A DNA stretch of 64,000 nucleotides from Pardosa pseudoannulata (Eukaryota > Arthropoda > Arachnida > Araneae > Lycosidae), in contig CM063507.1 in NCBI GenBank assembly GCA_032207245.1, positions 96,092,406 through 96,156,405 on the forward strand, written 5' to 3'. Below the pieces are notes generated by a model. It saw only the letters and a list, made by a program, of their open reading frames with translations, did no database searches and had not been told where the DNA came from. Of this stretch, positions 58,825-64,000 are shown piece by piece; within the stretch, counting starts at the first letter, position 1, and each line of letters starts with the position of its first letter. Position numbers and translations under genes: made by a program.

Positions 58825-59115
58825 TAAAACTTTGGTCAGTGATCTCAAGATGCCATAAATTTATCCGCAGGTCATCAGCAGAAAGATAAGTTTCTTGATC
58901 ACTGTTGACCGAAATGGAATTGATGTGGTATGTGTGAGCATTAGCAAAGATCCTTCGAGGGCTAGCTTCAACCATGAGTTCCATTGGTTTTACAATAGGC
59001 ACTCTTAAACTTGTAACAGATAATGGATCTTTTAAATGGCCAGAATCATCTTTTAAATTATAACCATCTATTCTTTTATCTCGCTCAGACACTTTCCACA
59101 GTTTTATAGTTTTAT
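58825..59115 (-). CDS. PPP2R2A: PP2A B55 regulatory subunit, internal exon
   Basis: Begins with AT of a split Asp codon and encodes [80 protein letters not shown] and [16 protein letters not shown], with A of the next Asn. The segment from [19 protein letters not shown] onward is nearly invariant in animal B55. This part of the subunit contributes to the substrate-binding groove and to the contact with the PP2A scaffold in known structures. The acceptor is TTTTCTAG and the donor GTATCC. Confidence 0.97.
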
Positions 59116-59703
59116 CTAGAAAAGAAACAAAACACATATAATGCATGATATGTACAAACATGCCAAAAATCATTTTAAAAATAATAATAAAGTAATATCC
59201 ATAAATCCGTAACTGGATTTTGAGAGGCTAAAAATAAATCCCAAAAAAATTTCACAGACTTCTAACTTCAAGAGGGATGTAAAAGCAAGTATTAGTGAAA
59301 AACATTGTATACAATTGGGAAGAGGGGGAAACACTTCTACATAAAAGACAAAAATCTTTTAACGGCATGAAAATATGCTAAAAACATTAAAAGATTTAAA
59401 TTCTACCCTTAATAAAAAAGATTTTCATAAATAACCAGAATAACTTTTTTAAGTAGAGACAAGCATTCAATTTCTCTTTTAACTAAGATGAGAAAGTATG
59501 CTCTCTTGACAATTGACTGTACATTTGTCCTTGTTCCATGAAAATAGTGTCTCTTAAGTTAACTGCTATTATTAAACTTTGACCGCTATTATGTGGTCTT
59601 CTAGATTCTGTGACTTTAATCCGTAAGTATTTCTACTTACAAAGTAGCTTACTGAGTTTTTAACCTGTTAATTTAATATTCAGAGTCTAGTACATGGCTT
59701 CAT

Positions 59704-60525
59704 ACAGGGTTCCCGCTCTTTTTCCAGAACAAAAATTAAGGACTTTCTAAGGACCAAAGCAGTTTTTTATAAGGACTTACTTGAAATACATGACATAACG
59801 GCATAAACCCTATTTCCTGAGGAACAGATTTTAATTATTATGAATCAGATAAGAAATGTTCAATAAATGCCCTACAAGATTTCAGAATTAAGTTTTTTAA
59901 AATGCTTAAAAACTAATATAAGATAAATCTATTTTAATAAAGCTAATTTTGAAAAATGTACATCTTAAGTTTTTTCAGTGATCAAACTAAAAATAAATTG
60001 TGAATAAAAACATTATAAACAGTACTTTCTGAGGGTTTAAAAATGACTCATATATATATATATATATATATTAATTGTACATATATAATAGCTGATTATA
60101 CCCGACATTGCCTGGGAAAGAAGAAAAGTTTTAGACTTTTCTATTACATTCAATGCAAAGAAAATTAAACTTCCATAAATAACTGAAATATCTACTACCC
60201 CTATCCTCCATGCTTCGTTTAATTAAAATCTGCATGACCGTTAGCTATTAGGAAAAGGCAGCTGACTTTATACTTTAAACCTTTTAAGTATACAAAAGAT
60301 AATTTGTCAAATAAGTAACTAAGAAAAAATTGTCATAAGAAAACTAATAGGAAATCACTTGATGATGTCAGATCTTGTTGATGGAGAAATTGATCCCATT
60401 ACAATTTAAAAATTAAGGAGTTTTTGAAGGACCTTTGACGAAAATTAAGTAGTATTAAGAGCCCTTAAAAATGAAAGCTAAAATTAAGGAGTTCTTAAGA
60501 ACTTTTAAGGACCGTGGGAAACCTT
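59704..60525. repeat. hAT-like repeat, copy 2
   Basis: Left end CAGGGTTCCCGCTCTTTTTC. The right end on the minus strand is AAGGTTTCCCACGGTCC. It has (AT)n at 60049-60071. No clear 8-bp target duplication. Confidence 0.6.
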
Positions 60526-60578
60526 CACAGCAGTTGAGAAATTATTTAAGTGACATGCTGTATTCTTTCAGTATTTTT

Positions 60579-60753
60579 TGGTTTGGTTTGGTGCGCTACA
60601 GTCTATTGTTTTGCACACGAGGACTAATGAGACTGGGACCTACTGCTTAAAGCCGATTCTGAACGGCTACGAACATCCATGCCATAGTGGGATTCGAACC
60701 CACGAACTTCGGTACCGACGATCAGCGCCCTAACCAATCAGCCATCGCTCGGC
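60579..60753 (-). mobile_element. tRNA-derived SINE, best preserved
   Basis: The minus strand opens GCCGAGCGATGGCTGATTGG, with the B-box GGTTCGAATCC and a (CCAAA)n tail. It lies in an intron, in the same direction as the host gene. Confidence 0.9.
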
Positions 60754-61026
60754 TCTTTTATTATTTAATCCTCCTTCAGTACTAATAAAGTAAAATTTAA
60801 AATTTTATAAAAAGAGAGGATAAACAGTGGTTTTAATTCATATATTATCTTAAAATACAATGACTAACACATTACACTAACACTTTTACATAATTTATAC
60901 ATTGCAAATAAAATGAAACCTTTAAAACATTTTAAATGTTAAATATTTTTTTCAAAAATGTGACAAATGTATTAACATAATTGGGTTAAATTACAAATTA
61001 AAACCAATACAAAATTTAATAAATAC

Positions 61027-61192
61027 CATTAGTAGATAACAAGAAATGAGCTGGATTTTTCCGTTTCAGCCATCTTATTTTGTTAATTTTTTCTTCTATT
61101 TCCAAGCTTTTCAGGTAATCAAACTCTGGTTCATGACTTTGAAAAGTGCTATAAACATTATACTCTCCTCTTTTGGGAACAGACATCTTTGA
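61027..61192 (-). CDS. PPP2R2A: PP2A B55 regulatory subunit, first visible coding exon
   Basis: PP2A B55 is the substrate-targeting regulatory subunit of the PP2A heterotrimer, a seven-bladed WD40 propeller. It is known as twins in Drosophila and PPP2R2A-D in vertebrates. This exon encodes 55 codons plus the G of the next Asp: [40 protein letters not shown] and [15 protein letters not shown]. The acceptor TTTTAATAG gives phase 0, as at the equivalent vertebrate boundary. Together the six exons give about 386 residues of an expected 440-450. The missing N terminus (first exon or exons, about 60 residues) was not found up to 64000. An in-frame ATG at the third codon makes a short alternative start conceivable but unsupported. 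Confidence 0.93.
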
Positions 61193-62339
61193 CTATTAAA
61201 ATAAAAGTGGATCATTTATTAATAATTTAAACATGAATTTAAAGTATTATATAAGAAAACAAATGAAAAGTAGATATAAATAATTGAAATTTCTCAAACC
61301 CATTAATTACAGAGCACAGCTTTTTTAAAAAAAGAAAACGAAAGAAAGATTCAAATCTGTTTAAATAAGATTGCATTAACTCGCACTTTTTTTTTTAAAT
61401 TCCCACTGTCGTATTTAAAGTATTTGAATTATATAATTTCATTAAACACTTACGTTTAGCTATTTTCATACAAACTATATAAGTCTATTGTAATCTAAAT
61501 ATTTTGTTCAATAAATTTTACAAAGTAGAGTCGGTTAAAACAAGTCACTATATGATTGAAGACACTGTAGAGGTTTTACATAGATATCAAGATTTTGCTA
61601 ACAATTTAACAAAAAATAGTAAACACAAAACACATTTCAGTTTTAAAACTACACATACAGAATCATTCAAGGACATAGTATTACATTCAAATTTTTAAAC
61701 TTATAATCAAAATTATAAAAATAACATTTCCCTTTTTTAAATCAAAAAAAAAAATTATGTTATGAAAACTTTCTTTTCCCTATTTGTGTAATTAATAAGT
61801 GTATTAAGTGATTACATTTAATACACTTGATACACTTATCTGTTCTAATAAAATTTTAGCATTATGAGTTTCATGATATATTGAATTAGAAATTGATATC
61901 TAAAAACAAATTGAAATCATTTATGTAATCTTGTTTTTTGACTCTTGACAGTATAAATTTATAAATCATTATGATTTTCAATGCAAACAAGATCTGTACT
62001 AATAAGAGAGCACATATAAACATAAAAAGGCTATTACCCAGTTTGGGGGGCCCCCGGAACACAGTTCGGTGGGGACGCCAAGCATGGGAGATATCGCCAA
62101 ATTCTAGAACCCTATTTTCTGGTAAACCTTGCTCTTCTTTTCCACCACCTCCTAAAAAAGGTTGGGGGTGTCCATCGGCGCCTTTATTTTAGGGTATTGG
62201 TGGAAACGACATGTGATTTGAATATATGACCCTTATTGGTTCCTGTAACTAACAATACTCCAAGACCACTGAATTTGGATTTTCTAGTGTCCATTTCAAG
62301 TCTTTGTCCATTTCGGTTTGCTATGGTACTTTTTTCATT
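61193..62339 (-). other. Probable 5' intron of the PP2A subunit gene, first part
   Basis: No supported gene. An inverted repeat built on ATAAGTGTATTAAGTG lies at about 61795-61845. A GC-rich patch starts at 62042 (GGGGGGCCCCCGG) and may be the left part of the ISXO2-type relic that follows. Confidence 0.4.
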
Positions 62340-62535
62340 TTTAAAATTTAATACTGGAGCTGACACTAATACAATTGAGGGCTTGTGGAGCTCAATTAAG
62401 AGATCCAAAAATCAATTTGATCCGTACCTTTGTGAATTTACGTGGATGAAAATGAAAGAAAATCCGCAAGATGCTTTTCAGGATTTTTTAAATCAGATCA
62501 AAAGTGTATATCCACCAACAACTCAGGATACTTAA
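62340..62535 (+). pseudogene. ISXO2-type transposase, C-terminal fragment
   Basis: Reads ADTNTIEGLWSSIKRSKNQF, then YLCEFTWMKMKE and FLNQIKSVYPP before TAA 62533-62535. The NTIEGLWSSIK block is the third catalytic region (acidic residue before Gly-Leu-Trp) of DDE_Tnp_IS1595 transposases. The sequence differs from the Merlin transposase at 7617-8489, so it is a second family. The upstream part of the open frame (62236-62339) shows no transposase similarity. It lies antisense in the probable 5' intron of the PP2A subunit gene. Confidence 0.65.
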
Positions 62536-62539
62536 ATTA

Positions 62540-64000
62540 GGTTAGCACTTTATTTTATATTTTATGCTTAATTTTCGAAGAGTAACAAGTGATGTTATAA
62601 TTCACATTTATATTTTTTTACTTACTGCTTTTTGAACTTTATTAAAAATTGTGTCTTAATTTAATACAAAATGAAGAAGAAATATTTTTAAACTATAATA
62701 TTTTACAGTGTACTACATTGTTAAAAGTGATACGCTAAGTAATAAAAGTTTTTATTACGATCCTCTACCGCTATTGTTACGGAAGATCAAGGGGAGCTTT
62801 ACCTCAGTTAAGAAAAATTATTTCACTCCCTTACTATCTTCAGAATTTTAAGCTAAAAATTTATTATTTATTTAAAACATTTACTCCATTCTTATATTTC
62901 CATTTTAAGCTAATAATTTCTAGAAGTAATTTGTACCATACTTTATAACTATTTAATCATTTGATAGTTTTAAAATAATTTCATTAAACAGTAACCGTAT
63001 TTTATAAATATAACTAAATATTTTATATGCATAATTGCCCAAATATAACCAACTAATGCTTATATTTTGCTTAATTTGCACTTATTGCAAAAATTCTGTG
63101 CTGTTTAGTTTAATAAGCAGTACAAAAGCGCCTCTAAATATATTAAAAACTCAAATTTAAATTTGTATTCATCTTAACAAAATTTCAAACCCTTTTTTTG
63201 TCCAAAATATGCTTTGAGATCGAGTATAAACTTAATACACAAATTGTAAACATCACTTGGCGACAATTTGTACAAAATTAGAGCCAAAAACATGGCGGCG
63301 GAGCCCCCGGAATTGGGAATTTACCCATAAAAAAAAAAGAAATAAAACATTCAAACAATATATTAACTCTAGTTAAGAATTATTTCTTGGACCTTTAAAT
63401 GCTAATCAGATAGACAAAATCCACACATCTTTGTACACAACTAAACACATCAGACAAAAATAGCATACACTAGACAGAAAGGCTATAAGAATTTTATAAA
63501 TGAAAAACTAAACAAATAATTTCAGAAAGATTTACATTTGTTCCCTTTGTTGGCCCTTTAAAGAACTTTGTAAGTATTAAACAAAATATTTGTTCACACA
63601 GATACAAGACACTTAAAAGTTAATGATACATCGCAGTGGTGCTATATCAGAATTGACTGTATATGCAAGTTACAGGGACTAACTTGAAGCTGATTTGAAA
63701 AAAACTTTTTAAAATATTAAAACTTTATTACAATTGTTTCTTTCAACAATGAAATTTTAAAACATCAATTTTTTAAAGTTAATTCTTTGTGTAATCTCAC
63801 TTTTTAGTTTGAAAAAGTATGTATGAGTATATATAGTATTAGATAAAAGTAATGACAGCATAGATTTAAACTTCTATCCAAAAACTTAAGAATTATAGTC
63901 TAGAAGCAATGATTCTTTATGTAACAAATGATCTACAGCCCTTTTGATTTGTTTGATAAAAGTTCTAACTACAGTTTTGAATTAAATTTCAAGATATCAG
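62540..64000 (+). other. AT-rich non-coding stretch to the window end
   Basis: No supported gene. A short GC-rich island at 63284-63330 contains AACATGGCGGCGGAGCCCCC and a 12-codon open frame. The missing first exon of the PP2A subunit gene could not be found here on the minus strand. Confidence 0.45.

Larger units (their letters stand above)
59116..61026 (-). other. Intron of the PP2A subunit gene (1911 bp)
   Basis: Donor GTATTT, acceptor TTTTCTAG. It contains hAT-like repeat copy 2 (59704-60525) and a SINE (60579-60753). Confidence 0.85.

Noticed and set aside
62236..62339. N-terminal part of the 99-codon frame as a transposase start
   Set aside because: Only the part from about 62340 shows ISXO2-type motifs. 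The upstream residues look like chance translation.
63293..63331. Short frame MAAEPPELGIYP as the first exon of a gene
   Set aside because: It ends after 12 codons without a convincing splice donor, and lies on the strand opposite to the PP2A subunit gene. The resemblance to Met-Ala-Ala-Glu starts is generic.

Overview
The window looks like an AT-rich arthropod nuclear genome, most likely a spider. No bacterial, viral or organellar genome organisation is visible. The reasons are one multi-exon housekeeping gene with GT-AG introns, and a dense layer of Bel/Pao, Ty3/Gypsy, LINE and Merlin (ISXO2/IS1595-type) elements of the kinds I associate with orb-weaver and related spiders. The species cannot be named from the sequence alone.

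Layout. Positions 1-16400 (copy A) and about 19428-35815 (copy B) are two direct copies of the same block, offset by about 19.4 kb. They carry the same nested transposons, the same internal deletions and mostly the same stop codons and frameshifts, and differ by scattered substitutions and small indels. Copy A ends at a run of exactly 100 N (16401-16500). In order, each block holds: a 5'-truncated LINE tail (minus strand) inserted in a Ty3/Gypsy gag; the gag, protease and a deleted RT of that Gypsy element; a LINE endonuclease-to-RT relic split by a short Bel/Pao element with two LTRs and large internal deletions; a Merlin transposon with clear terminal inverted repeats between two 70-bp direct repeats; a Bel/Pao gag-to-RT relic split by a Gypsy RNase H/integrase relic; a long AT-rich non-coding stretch; and a tRNA-derived SINE with target duplications. 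Between the copies (16501-19427) lie a third fragment of the Bel/Pao gag and the 5' leader and gag start of the Gypsy element.

From about 35.8 kb to the end the DNA is mostly single copy. On the minus strand, 46855-61192 carries six coding exons of the PP2A B55 regulatory subunit (PPP2R2A/twins family). Exon phases match at every junction and give about 386 residues through the C terminus. The first exon or exons (roughly 60 N-terminal residues) are not found and should lie beyond 64 kb. The introns carry a Helitron-like element with nested MITE and SINE, three MITE-like repeats and several SINEs. A clean piggyBac-type MITE (TTAA, 14-bp TIRs) sits at 37.25 kb, a pogo/Tigger-like relic at 43.3 kb and a second ISXO2-type transposase fragment at 62.3 kb.

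Apart from the PP2A subunit I see no intact host gene. Nothing here is a convincing new multi-gene system. The most interesting features are structural: the gap-associated duplication, the long direct repeat around Merlin, the LTR subrepeat swap, and a possible LINE/SINE tail partnership.
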